From the NCBI RefSeq assembly GCF_033115175.1, contig NC_084847.1, forward strand, positions 45,927,905 through 45,991,904: a DNA stretch of 64,000 nt, read 5' to 3'. The notes below the pieces were generated by a model. That model was not told where the DNA came from. It did no database searches and was given only the letters and a program-made list of their open reading frames with translations. Source of the stretch: Lepus europaeus (lineage: Eukaryota; Chordata; Mammalia; Lagomorpha; Leporidae). This document shows positions 25,319 to 35,460 of the stretch, one piece after another (the stretch's first letter is position 1; every line of letters begins with the position of its first letter). A program made the position numbers and the translations under genes.

Positions 25319-27255
25319 AATGAATAAATGGCAAAGGGTTTGGAAGATAGGCACATGGAATTTGCTGTTTCCCAGGGCTTTGAAGCATGAATAAGAAGGG
25401 CTTTTTGCCTCTCCTTATTTCCTGCTTGGGAGCTTACCAGGCAAACTCAACTCTCCATCTGAGCAAAATGTTGTTTGACCTTTGATTGGGATCCCCTTGT
25501 GTCTGTAAATTGCTTATAGTAGTATGGAAATTTTTTATTATGTCGATTGTGCCAATGAATGACCATAGAAGATTTTTCAATTTTTGTGTGTCTTCCTCTA
25601 TTTCTTTAATGTTTATTAATTTTCATTGTAGACATTTTCATGAATATGAAACTGCATGCAGCTGAAGTTCAGCTGCTGGGTAATCTTCCATTTCTAGAGA
25701 CTGCTCGGCTTCCTGCTAAATCCAGCTGGGGCTTCTTCCTGGAGAGGAGCAACTGGTGAGCAAACATGACCGCCTCATGTACGTGGCAGCCTTGGGGTCC
25801 AAGGGAAAGAGTAGGGAAGGGACACCACGTTCCCTGGGGCTGGGTGGGCCATGCTGACAGTGAAGTTGACATTCATCCCATGACAGGGAGGGTCAAATGG
25901 AGTAGCCCCAGAGGTTGGGGTGAAAGAAATGTGGGGGCCAGCGGGGTAGAGGAGAGTTAGGTACAATGAGGACAGGGACATAAAGGATGTTGGGGAATGA
26001 GTTCCCCCAAGTTTTGCAGTGAATCAGGTGCCAAAGAACGTGGTAAGAGGGGAAATATTGGGGCATCCTGGCAGTGGGAGGGAAACCTGGGAGGCGAAGT
26101 GTGTGCTGTTGCTTCAGAGTACAAAACACAAAAAGTCTGGTTTTGAGGGATATGGAATATATATAGAATTCATGGTTAAGGATGACAGGACTGCAAGGAA
26201 TCCCCGGTGGGGGGCTGTTAAGGGTTCGATACCACGGAAGAACTTGGGACATGCATGGCTCTTGGGAGTTGGGAGCTGAAATCATGTACTTTCTGTATGT
26301 CGCTATCTTATGTTAGATAGGAAAAAATGGAAGGGTTTTGTGGAGGAAGTCAGGTGACTTTCAGCAGAACTGTAACAGGAAGGAGGTGTTAGGTCAACTT
26401 GTAAGAACTAGTGGAGTATCAGAGTGGTAGACCCGGGAGATGGTCGGGGGAGAAGAAACCTTAGGAAAAATGAGGGAAGGGAGATGGGGGTCTGGGTAGA
26501 GGGAACTTTCAGAATGGACTTGGGAATGGAATCTGACTTAATCAGGAAATTCAAATAACATCTGCAGAATACCAAGAGATGGAGAAGATGTTATGTGAAA
26601 GAAAACTGGGTTGATAAGGAGCTTGGGAACATGGAGACCCTGTCTTAGGCTGGGAATGAAGTTTATGGCTTGTAGTCCACTTGTGGAAGCCAGCATTCAG
26701 GCAGAGGACTCTCTCTTGGTAAACGTGTGCTTCTTGGCTTTTGAGTGTGTCTGTTATTCATTCACATTCGTTCTTGTTATTTATCTAATACTGAATGCTT
26801 CCTGAACATCCTTGAAAAAGTTTGTGGAGAGAGGGTGTTTGTCATGATGGGTGGTTTTCATATCCTTCTAGGCAGCTCTGCGTGAAAGCTCCTGCTTTTA
26901 TGTTATGTTTGTTCTTATTTTTATTTTTGTGGGGCTAGGGATGGCTTGAGTCCTGCAGGACTTAAACAGAAAGAATACGGCATGAGCTCTTGGAATAGCT
27001 TCCCAATTTGTTGGAATGCATACTTCGTGATACTTCCTATTCTACAACTGCTTTTTTTTTTGTTGCCAACTCAGATATTTCCAGTTGCTTTCAGAGACCC
27101 TAAACTGTGTATCTGTGTCAGACTGTGACATTTATTAGGAAGGTACATTCTTCTTAAGTGTTACTTAAATGATGTGTCATTCTTTACAGTACCGTGTTAT
27201 TTAGGGTATTTTTGAGTAACAGTTGTTCAGCATTATATAGCTTACTCTTATTTTA

Positions 27256-27578
27256 AATATTTATTTTATTTATTTGAAAGACAGAATTACAGAGAGAGGT
27301 AGAGACAGAGATAGGTCTTGCATCTGCTGGTTCACTCCCCAGATGGCTTCAACGGCTGGAGCTTTGCCAATCCGAAGCCAGGAGCCAGGATCTTCTTCCA
27401 GATCTCCACATGCGTGCAGGGGCCCAAGGAGTTGGGCCATCTTCTACTGTTTCCCAGGCCATAGCAAGGAGCTGGATCAGAAGAGGAGCAGCTGGGGCTA
27501 GAAGCAGTGCACGTATGGGATACCAGCGCTTCAGGCCATGGCTTTAACCCACTGTGCCACAGTGCTTGCTTCTGTAGG
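27256..27578 (-). mobile_element. Older C-type SINE (in block A)
   Basis: Begins with TTTATTTGAAAGACAGAATTACAG, the reverse of the SINE tail region, and ends GTGCCACAGTGCTTGC. An orthologous copy sits at the corresponding place in block B (49421-49729), so it predates the duplication. Confidence 0.85.
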
Positions 27579-28005
27579 TTACTCTTACTTTTAGATTATT
27601 TCTACAGAAACATTTTCATACTTACATTTTTATAAAAGTCCTAGAATTTTCCACGTACACAATGTCACTAATGTGCACATTGTGTTTTTTGTTTTCTCTG
27701 TAGTGTGAGTGCTTAGTTACTGTTATTACAAGTTTCCATTTTCATTAATATTGTGTCCAGTGGATGTGTGTATATGTTAGGGGTAAAAAATTATTCAGTA
27801 TAATTTATAGACTGATATAACAATAAACCATATTCCTTTTCTCTGCTCTCCTTCCAACACTGTCTTTATCAGAGTCCCCCTTCCTTCCTTCCCTTCTTTG
27901 TTTCCTCCTTTCCTTCCTTTTCCTTCCTTCCAGTTTCAGATATTATATTTTAAATTTATATTACAGTAATAAGGCTAATAAGAAGTTTAGGAAGTAAGAA
28001 CGGGT

Positions 28006-28290
28006 AGGCCAGTGCTGTGGCATCCCACAGGAGGGTCGGTTCAAGTCCCATCTGTTCCACCTATCATCCAGCTCCATGCTTATGTGCCTGGGAAAGCAGC
28101 AGAGAACGACCCAAAGGCTTGGTTCTCTGCACCCATGTGGAAACCCAGAAGAAGCGCCAGGATCCTGGCTTCTGCTTGGCTCAGCCCAGGTTGTTGTGCT
28201 CATTTGGGGAGTGAAGCAGCAGATGGAAGATTTCTCCCTCTATCTCTCCCTCCCCATCCGGCTCTTCCCTGGTTTCTCTTCTTTTCATCA
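28006..28290 (+). mobile_element. Older C-type SINE (in block A)
   Basis: Starts GGCCAGTGCTGTGGCATC and contains CATCCAGCTCCATGC and CAGCAGATGGAAGAT. Shared with block B at 50166-50445. Confidence 0.8.
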
Positions 28291-28424
28291 ATTCTGCAAG
28301 GCATAATTTTAGTTCATGTTATATTCACAGGCTTACTTAACCGCTAACCATAGTATTCATCAGGTAAAAGGTAGGGTGGGCAGAGTTCCACGCGAGCTGT
28401 GTAGTGTTCTTTATTCCAAAAATG

Positions 28425-28640
28425 TATTTTCTAAAGTGGCAGAGACCCAGAGAGTGGGAGACATTGAGATAAAGGTCTTACATCTACTGGTTTACTCCCG
28501 GAACGGCCACAGGGCCCAGCACTGGGCCGATCCAAAGCTAGGAGCTAGGAGCTTCTTCTGTGTCTCCCACATAGGTGCAGGGGTCCAAGTCCTTGGGTCA
28601 TCTTCCACTGATTTCCCAGACTATCAGCAGTGACCTGAAT
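28425..28640 (-). mobile_element. Partial C-type SINE (in block A)
   Basis: Contains AAAGTGGCAGAGACCCAGAGAG, the usual CAGGAGCTT-like core and GGGTCCAAGTCCTTGGG. The 3' side is lost. The block B counterpart at 50583-50745 breaks off earlier. Confidence 0.75.
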
Positions 28641-28649
28641 CAGAATTGG

Positions 28650-29790
28650 GGCAGCTGTACTGTATTGTGGTGAGGATCTTTTCTGGTCATGTCTATTAGG
28701 AGATCTGTGTGCTTACTGTACTTGAATGTCCCTTTAGTTCTCCGAATTTAGGATATTAAAATCTCCAATTTTGGGGAAATTTAGTGTAATTATTTCACTA
28801 AAAAGGCCTTCTCATCCATTCTCTCTTTTCTGTAAATTCTCTCTTTCTTCTACATCCATTCTTTCCCAGGAACTTCTAAGATCTGTATGTTGGGTTGTTT
28901 CATATTATCCCATAAATCTCCAAGATTGTCTTTTAAGTGTTCTGATTTCTTCTTCTTCGTTTTTTTGGTTTGACCATAAAATTTCAAGAAAATTGCCGGC
29001 GCCGTGGCTCAACAGGCTAATCCTCCGCCTTGCGGCGCCGGCACACCGGGTTCTAGTCCCTGTCGGGGCACCGTTCCTGTCCCGGTTGCCCCTCTTCCAG
29101 GCCAGCTCTCTGCTGTGGCTAGGGAGTGCAGTGGAGGATGGCCCAAGTCCTTGGGCCCTACACCCCATGGGAGACCAGGAGAAGCACCTGGCTCCTGCCA
29201 TCGGAACAGCGCGGTGCGCTGGCCGCAGCGCACTACCGCGGTGGCCATTGGAGGGTGAACCAACGGCAAAAGGAAGACCTTTCTCTGTTTCTCTCTCTCA
29301 CTATCCACTCTGCATGTCAAAAAAAATTTCAAGAAAATTGTCTTCTAATTTAGATATTCTTTCTTCTGCCTCACTGAGTCTGTTGTTAAGGTATTCTAAA
29401 ACGTATTTTATTTGAGCTATTGAATTCTTGATTTCTAATATTTCATTTTTTTGCTATTCAAAATCTCAATTTCAGGGAAAAATTTATCATTCATGTCGTC
29501 TATGGATTTCCTTAATTTGTGGATTTACTTCTGATTACTTCTACGTAATCCTACAATCAATATTTCAAATTTCCTATCCAGTATTTCATCAATCTCTTCA
29601 TGTTCACATCCTAATAATGAATTGTTGTGTTCCTTTGGGGTAAAATTTTGTCTTCCTTTTTAATATTTCTTGTAATTTCTGCATTTCTGTTAAGGCATTT
29701 GTGGCATTTTCCCTCGGATGGCTTTATCTTTGTGCTATACTTACGTGGCCTACTGAAGTGTCTGCTCTTTTTTTTCAATTTTATATATCA
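28650..29790 (-). mobile_element. Old L1 fragment, antisense, split by a SINE
   Basis: AT-rich, with strings typical of the reverse complement of L1 5' UTR/ORF1 sequence (TCTGCCTCACTGAGTCTG, ATTGAATTCTTGATTTCTAA). It is interrupted by the SINE at 28996-29324. No intact frame. Confidence 0.6.
28996..29324 (+). mobile_element. Young C-repeat SINE with target-site duplication
   Basis: Full-length element from GCCGGCGCCGTGGCTC to TGTC plus poly-A. It is flanked by a 16-bp direct repeat (AATTTCAAGAAAATTG) ending at 28995 and lying at 29325-29340, which marks its insertion into the older L1. Confidence 0.93.
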
Positions 29791-29796
29791 AAATTT

Positions 29797-31060
29797 TTAT
29801 TTATTCTTTTTTTAAACTTTTACTTAAAAAATATAAATTTCCAACGTACAGCTTTTGGATTACAGTGGCTTTTACCTCCCATGACTTCCCTCTACCCACA
29901 ACCCTCCTGCTCCCTCTCCCATTCCATTCACATCAAGATTCATTTTCAATTATTTTTATATACAGAAGATCAATTTCGTATATATTAAGTAAAGATTTCA
30001 ATAGTTTGCACCCACACAGAAAAACTAAGTATAAAATACTGTTTGAATACTAGTTATATCATTAATTCACACTGTACAACACATTAAGGACAGAGATCCT
30101 ACATGAGGAATAAGTGCATAGTGACTCCTTTGTTGACTTAACAATTTACACTCTTGTTTATGGCATCAGTAATCACTCTAGGTTTTTGTCATGAATTGCC
30201 AAGGCTATGGGAGCCTTTTGGATTTGCCAACACTGATCTTATTTAGACAAGGTCATAGTCAAAGTGGAAATTCTCTCCTCCCTTCAGAGAAAGGTACCTC
30301 CTTCTTTGATGGCCCATTCTTTCCGCCAGGATCTCACTCGCAGAGATCTTTCTTTTTTTGCCAGAGTGTCTTGACTTTCCATGCCTAAAATACTCTCATG
30401 GGCTCTTCAGCCAGATCCAAATGCCTTAAGGGCTGATTCTGAGGCCAGAGTGCTATTTAGGATATCTGCCATTCTATGAGTCTGCTGTGTATTCCACTTC
30501 CCTTGTTGGATCGTTCTCTCTTTTTTTAATTCTATCAGTTAGTATTAGCAGACACTAGTCTTGTTTATGTGATCTCTTTGACTCTTAGACCTATCATTAT
30601 GATCAATTGTGATCTGAAACTGATCACTTGGACTAGTGTGATGGCATTGGTACATGCCACCTTGATGGGATTAAATTGGAGTCCCCTGGCATGTTTCTAA
30701 CTCCATCATTTGGGGTGAGTCCAATTGAGCATGTCCCAAACTATACATTTCCTCCCTCTCTTATTTGCACTCTTATATTTAACAGGGTTCACTTTTCAGT
30801 TAAATTTAAACACATAAGAATAATTGTGTGTTAATTACAGAGTTCAACCAATAGTATTAAGTAAGACAAAAAATACTTAAAGGGATAAAGAATTAAGTTG
30901 TTCATCGACAGGAGAAGGGCTGATAAAGTCACTGTTTCTCATAGGGTCCTTTTTGGTGCTCAGTTAGTTGTCACTGATCAGGGAGAACATATGATATTTG
31001 TCCCTTTGGGACTGGCTTATTTTACTCAGCATGATGTTTTCCAGATTCCTCCATCATGTT
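29797..31060 (-). mobile_element. L1 3' UTR and end, antisense
   Basis: Reverse complement of the same L1 3' end found in the sense direction at about 60070-60952. Shared parts include the pyrimidine-rich CTCCTGCTCCCTCTCCC, the GAAATCTTTAC/ACAGTTTGCACCCAC region and CTAGTTATA. The stretch at about 30950-31060 (CATATGATATTTGTCC, TGTTGCAAATGACCGG) is typical of antisense L1 tails. Not coding. Confidence 0.8.
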
Positions 31061-31375
31061 GCAAATGACCGGATTTCATTGGATAGCGCTTGCACAGTTG
31101 GTCTGGAAGAGACTTATGCGATGTTTCCGGTGGTGGCGGCATTGTTGGTTTGCAGCACTGGCCTGGAGAGTGCGGGAGCGATGGTGAGTTTTATCTTATG
31201 ATACAGTGAGAGGCCTGATGTGTACCTCAAAGATGGGGGTGGTGGCACACCTGAACAGTGTGCTCACTGAAGTCCATAGATTGGGTGGCAGTGGGGGTGT
31301 CCAAGAGCTCAGCTGAGGTGTATCTGTGAAGCGGGCACTGGGCTCACCCAGGAGGTCACAGACTGCTGCTTACAC
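31060..31375 (+). pseudogene. Decayed copy of the CpG-rich exon in the palindrome
   Basis: Aligns with 45620-45955: a GGTGGCGGCATTGTTGG core, a donor-like ATGGTGAGTTTTATC, then AGTGAGAGGCCTG and AGCGGGCACTGGGCTC. The same L1-derived sequence (TTTGTAACCTGT...AGTTCTAG) follows both copies. It has lost most CpGs, about 30 bp of the exon and the continuous reading frame. Confidence 0.65.
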
Positions 31376-33840
31376 AGTATTTTTATTTGTAACCTGTAAC
31401 TTAATTATTTCATCAGTTCTAGGAGTGTTTTTAGTGGATTGTTTAAGTTTTCCTGGAACAATATCAAGTGCCCTGCAAGCATTTATAATTTGCCGTCCTC
31501 TTTTCTAATCTCTATGCTGTTTATTTGTTTTGTCTCTACAATTTCTCCTGTGAAAATTTATAGTATTATATTTGTAAGAGTGGGAAAAGTAGACGTCCTT
31601 GAGTTATTGCACAGTTGACAAAAATGCTTTCATCTTTTCCCCATTCAACATGACATTGGCAGTTGGTTTGTCATGTAGCCTTTACGATTTTGATGCATAT
31701 TACTTCTGGACCTACTTTGTGGAGGTTTTTTTTTTTTTATTGTGAATGGGTATTGAATCTTACTAACTGATCTCTACAGCTAATGGGATGAGTCTCTGCA
31801 GACTAGTCTCTGCAGCTAATAATGATGCAGAATGGCTCTTTCTCCCTGCCCATTGCTGGGTGTGTGCACGTGGGCTGCTGCTACTTGTGATAAGATTGTG
31901 CCTTTTTCCTGGCTGTTGTTGGGAGTCTTCTTGCTGAATCAAAAGTTTTATCAAAATACAATGTCAATTTTATCTCTTTTTACCATTTTCTCTTTAAAGC
32001 TTGTTTTATTTGACATCTGAATAGCTAATTCTTCTCATTTTTGGTGAGTGAGAGCTTTTTCCATCAACACAAGAGCTGCTGCAGTACTACCACATCCAAA
32101 ATGGTGCCTGCCCTCTCTGAGCTGGTTGTTGGGGGATGTTGTGAAGGGATGGGGAGAAATTGCCTCTCTTTTCTGCTGGGTTAGGGGATACCATTACCCT
32201 CAGGGTCCATGGCACACTCCAAGACAGTGTAGTTCGCTAGGCTCTCTCTGCAGCTATTTCAGCAGTGGCATGGGCCACTGCAGTCTGATCTCACCTTGGT
32301 CTTCAGATCTGGCACTTTCTCCAGCTCTCGGCTGCTGGGTCTTGTGTTGTATCAGTGCTTGTTGCTGAGCATTTGCAGCTTCCACACAGATCCACAGCAT
32401 CTCTCCTCTTACAGAATCTCCACTCTCCCCTGAGCATGCACTGTCTTGCCTTTTTAAAATATTTTATCCTAGCCTATAGCAGTCCTCCTTTTCCCTATTC
32501 CTCCATTTTGGAATCCCCTCTGAGGATTATCTATTTTGTTTATCTTCTCAAAAAGCCAATTTTAGATTTGTTGATCTTTTTTTATTTCATTTATTCATGC
32601 TCTGACATACATGAATTCTCATGTCCTTCTGGTTAAGGGTTGTGTTCTTATTTACCTAAGTTTTTGAGATGCATCATTAGATCTTTAATTTGAATCATTT
32701 GTCTTTTTTTAATATAAGCACTTTACGCTATAAACTTCCATCTTTTTTTTTGACAGGCAGAGTTAGTGAGAGAGAGAGAGACAGAGAGAAAGGTCTCCCT
32801 TCCATTGGTTCACCCCCCAAATGGCCGCTACGGCTGGCGCACTGTGCCGATCCGAAGCCAGGACCAGGTGCTTCTCCTGATCTCCCATGTGGGTGCAGGG
32901 TCCAAGCACTTGGGCCATTCTCCACTGCCTTCCCAGGCCACAGCAGAGAGCTGGTCTGGAAGAAGAGCAACCGGGACAGAACCAGCACCACAACCGGGAC
33001 TAGAACCCGGAGTACCGGCACCACAGGTGGAGGATTAGCCTAGTGAACCGCGGCGATGGCCTAAACTTTCCTGTTTTCATTTTCATTTTTTCAAGAAAGA
33101 TCTTATTTCCTTTTAAATTTCTTCAGTGACCCATTGTTCGTTCAGTAGCATCTTGTTTAATTTCCATATATTTTTTGAGTGTTCTATTGTTGTTCGTGTT
33201 TATTTCTAGTTACCTGATAGGCTTTAAGTCTTTTCAAATTTAATGAGAATTGATTTTTGGTCTAATGTTAATACACCCTAAAAAATTTTCAATGTGCTGA
33301 AACAATGTAGTTTTTGGTTTGTTAGGTCATTTGTTTGATGTTATGTTTCAACTCTGAGGTATCTTTACTTATTTTCCATCTGGATGATCTGTCCATTTAT
33401 GAGAGTGCATTGTTGAAGTCACTCTAATTACATAGGAGTGTCTCTCTTTCTTAGGTCTAATAGTATTTTCTGGAAATATCTGGGTGGTCTTGTATTCGGT
33501 GCATAAATATTTATGATTGCAATGTCTTCTTGTGGAATCAAAAGTTTTATCAAAATACAATGTCAATTTTATCTCCTTTTACAATTTTCTATTTAATGCT
33601 TGTTTTATTTGACATCTGAATAGCTAATTCTTCTCATTTTTGGTGAGTTAGAGACTTTTCCAGAAATTTGTGATTGGAGATAAGCAATATTTTTGTCCAG
33701 ATGAAATTTGCAAATATGAGAGTACTTCAGAAAGTTGTGGACAAAAATGTATTGGCATAAAATTTTTTAAAGTCACACATAATTTTTTCCATTACAAACA
33801 TTTTGAAAAAAATTGCACCAAAATGAGCTCATTGTGTTTG
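31376..33840 (-). mobile_element. L1 ORF2-type fragments, antisense
   Basis: Several strings are typical of reversed L1 ORF2, such as CATCTTTTCCCCATTCAACATGA. The frames are heavily broken. A 127-bp stretch occurs twice (31936-32062 and 33535-33661), which I read as two L1 copies. A SINE interrupts it at 32743-33061. Confidence 0.7.
32743..33061 (-). mobile_element. C-repeat SINE
   Basis: Reverse orientation, from poly-T/TGACAGGCAGAG to CCGCGGCGATGGCC. Imperfect flanking repeats (TAAACTTCC / TAAACTTTCC) at 32731 and 33062 suggest the insertion target. Confidence 0.9.
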
Positions 33841-33844
33841 ATTT

Positions 33845-34320
33845 TTTTTCAAGATTGATTTGTTGGAATTTATTTGAAAGTCAGAAATACAGATAGTGAG
33901 AAAGGAGGAGGGAAGGAGGGAGGGAGGCAGAAGGAGAGAGAGAGAGAAAGAGAGAGGGAGAGGGAGAGAGGGAGAGAAGAAGAGAGGGGGAGAGGGAGAG
34001 AGGGAGAGAGGAAGAGAGGGGGAGAGAGAGAAGTATGAATCAATGAGAATCTTCCTTCCATTTTGGTTCACTCCCCAAATAGACACAATGACACAATGAC
34101 ACCAGCTGTGGCTGGTCAGGCTGAAGCGTGGAGCCAGGAGCTTCTTCCTGGACACCCATAGGAATGCAAGGGTCCAAGGACTTGGGCCATCTCCTGCTGC
34201 TTTCCAAGGAACATATGCAGGGAGCTGGATGAGAAGTGGAGTGCCGGGACTTGAGCTGACACTCATGGGATGCTGGCACTGAAAGTGGAGGCTTAGCCTT
34301 CTATGCTACAGTGGTGGCCC
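33845..34320 (-). mobile_element. C-type SINE with expanded purine tract
   Basis: Reverse orientation. The tail-side GAGAGA segment is expanded into a purine-only tract of about 140 bp at 33896-34033, made of GAGAGG, GGAGAG and GAAGAGA units. The SINE body then follows as GGTTCACTCCCC through CTATGCTACAGTGGTGGCC. Confidence 0.8.
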
Positions 34321-34757
34321 TGATTCACAGTGTTAACTCCATTTTTTCCAGAAACTTTTAAAAGTGTTCTTATGTATTATGAACATGACTGTGATCGATA
34401 CAGAAGTATTACATGTTAGTAATCCAACTTCAAGTCATTATGTGAAATAATCTACTGAGATACACAAAAATCATCTTAGAGTGTGATAAACATCTACAAG
34501 TATATAAGTAATAAAACATATGAAAGAAGTTAATCCATACCTTGTGTAACATGAAGATTGACCTTTGCATGCCCATTTGGTTTCCACATGGTTATTCAAG
34601 TGTCCTGAGCCAAGGGCAGGAGTTCCACAACCCATCTTGATAGGCACTCTTTTCAATGATTCAGCTGCCTTTGGCACACTTTGATATGCTTCTTTGATGA
34701 TATCCAGTTTCTATGTTAAAGACCTTGAGAAATGGACCCTTGGTTTAAACTGATTCT
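34321..34757. other. AT-rich intergenic DNA, no gene seen
   Basis: No repeat family or coding sequence recognised with confidence. Confidence 0.4.
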
Positions 34758-35113
34758 TTTTTTAAGAGATTTATTTATTTATTTATTTGGAAGGCAGAGT
34801 TACAGAGAGGCAGAGGGAGAGAGAGAGAGAGAGGGAGAGAGAGAGAGAGAGAGTCTTCCATCTTCTGGTCTACTTCCTAGATGGTCTCAATGGTTGGAGC
34901 TCACGGATCCTAAACAAGGTTCCAGGAGTTTCTTCCGCATCTCCCATGTGGGTGCAGGGGCCCAAGGACTTGGGCCATCTTACACTGTTTTCCCAGGCCA
35001 TAGCAAAGAGCTGGATGGAAAGTGGAACAGCCGGGACTCAGAACCAGCACCCCATATAGGATGCTGACACTGAAGGCAGCGGCCTCATCTACTATGCCAC
35101 AGTGCCAGCCTCT
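34758..35113 (-). mobile_element. C-type SINE with target-site duplication
   Basis: From TTTATTTATTTATTTGGAAGGCAGAG to CTATGCCACAGTGCCAGCC. The direct repeat AAACTGATTCTT is present on both sides (about 34747 and 35115). Confidence 0.9.
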
Positions 35114-35460
35114 AAACTGATTCTTGACCATAATTTGTGGACTGAAAAATATCAACAATGCAAACTGGTAAATTTTCACGAAAGTCATTCACATGACTAG
35201 TGAACAGGACTAAAACCATAGTCGTATTGCATAATGCATAATGGCCAATCTTAAAATTCTCCCATTAGTATTTATATAATTTCAGATTCTTTTTCGGGTT
35301 TCCAGGTAAAAATATAATAGTAGTATAAATTGTGTTTACAGAATCATTTCATCTGTAATGTTTTAAGGCATTTTGTTACACTTATAACATGTAACATGTA
35401 AACCCTGGCTGTTGTGGCCATTTGTGGAGTGAACCCAGCAGCTGGAAGATGAAGGATACA
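35114..35460. other. AT-rich DNA with a small SINE fragment
   Basis: A fragment at about 35399-35455 (GGCTGTTGTGGCCATTTGTGGAGTGAACC) resembles the 3' part of a C-type SINE. The rest is unassigned. Confidence 0.5.

Larger units (their letters stand above)
25440..28640 (+). repeat. Duplication block A (paralogue of block B)
   Basis: Collinear with 47280-50750 over about 3.2 kb with many small differences. Shared landmarks include GACTGCTCGGCTTCCTGCTAA (25700 and 47527), the GGGGGCTGTTAAGGGT stretch (26211 and 48043) and GTGAAAGCTCCTGCTTT (26882 and 48710). Both copies carry the same three older SINEs. Block B has one extra young SINE, and the matching site in block A (about 27090) is empty. 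No coding sequence recognised. Confidence 0.85.

Noticed and set aside
31936..33661. 127-bp direct repeat (31936-32062 and 33535-33661) as a new element
   Set aside because: Both copies lie in antisense L1 sequence and fit two L1 fragments better than an independent repeat.
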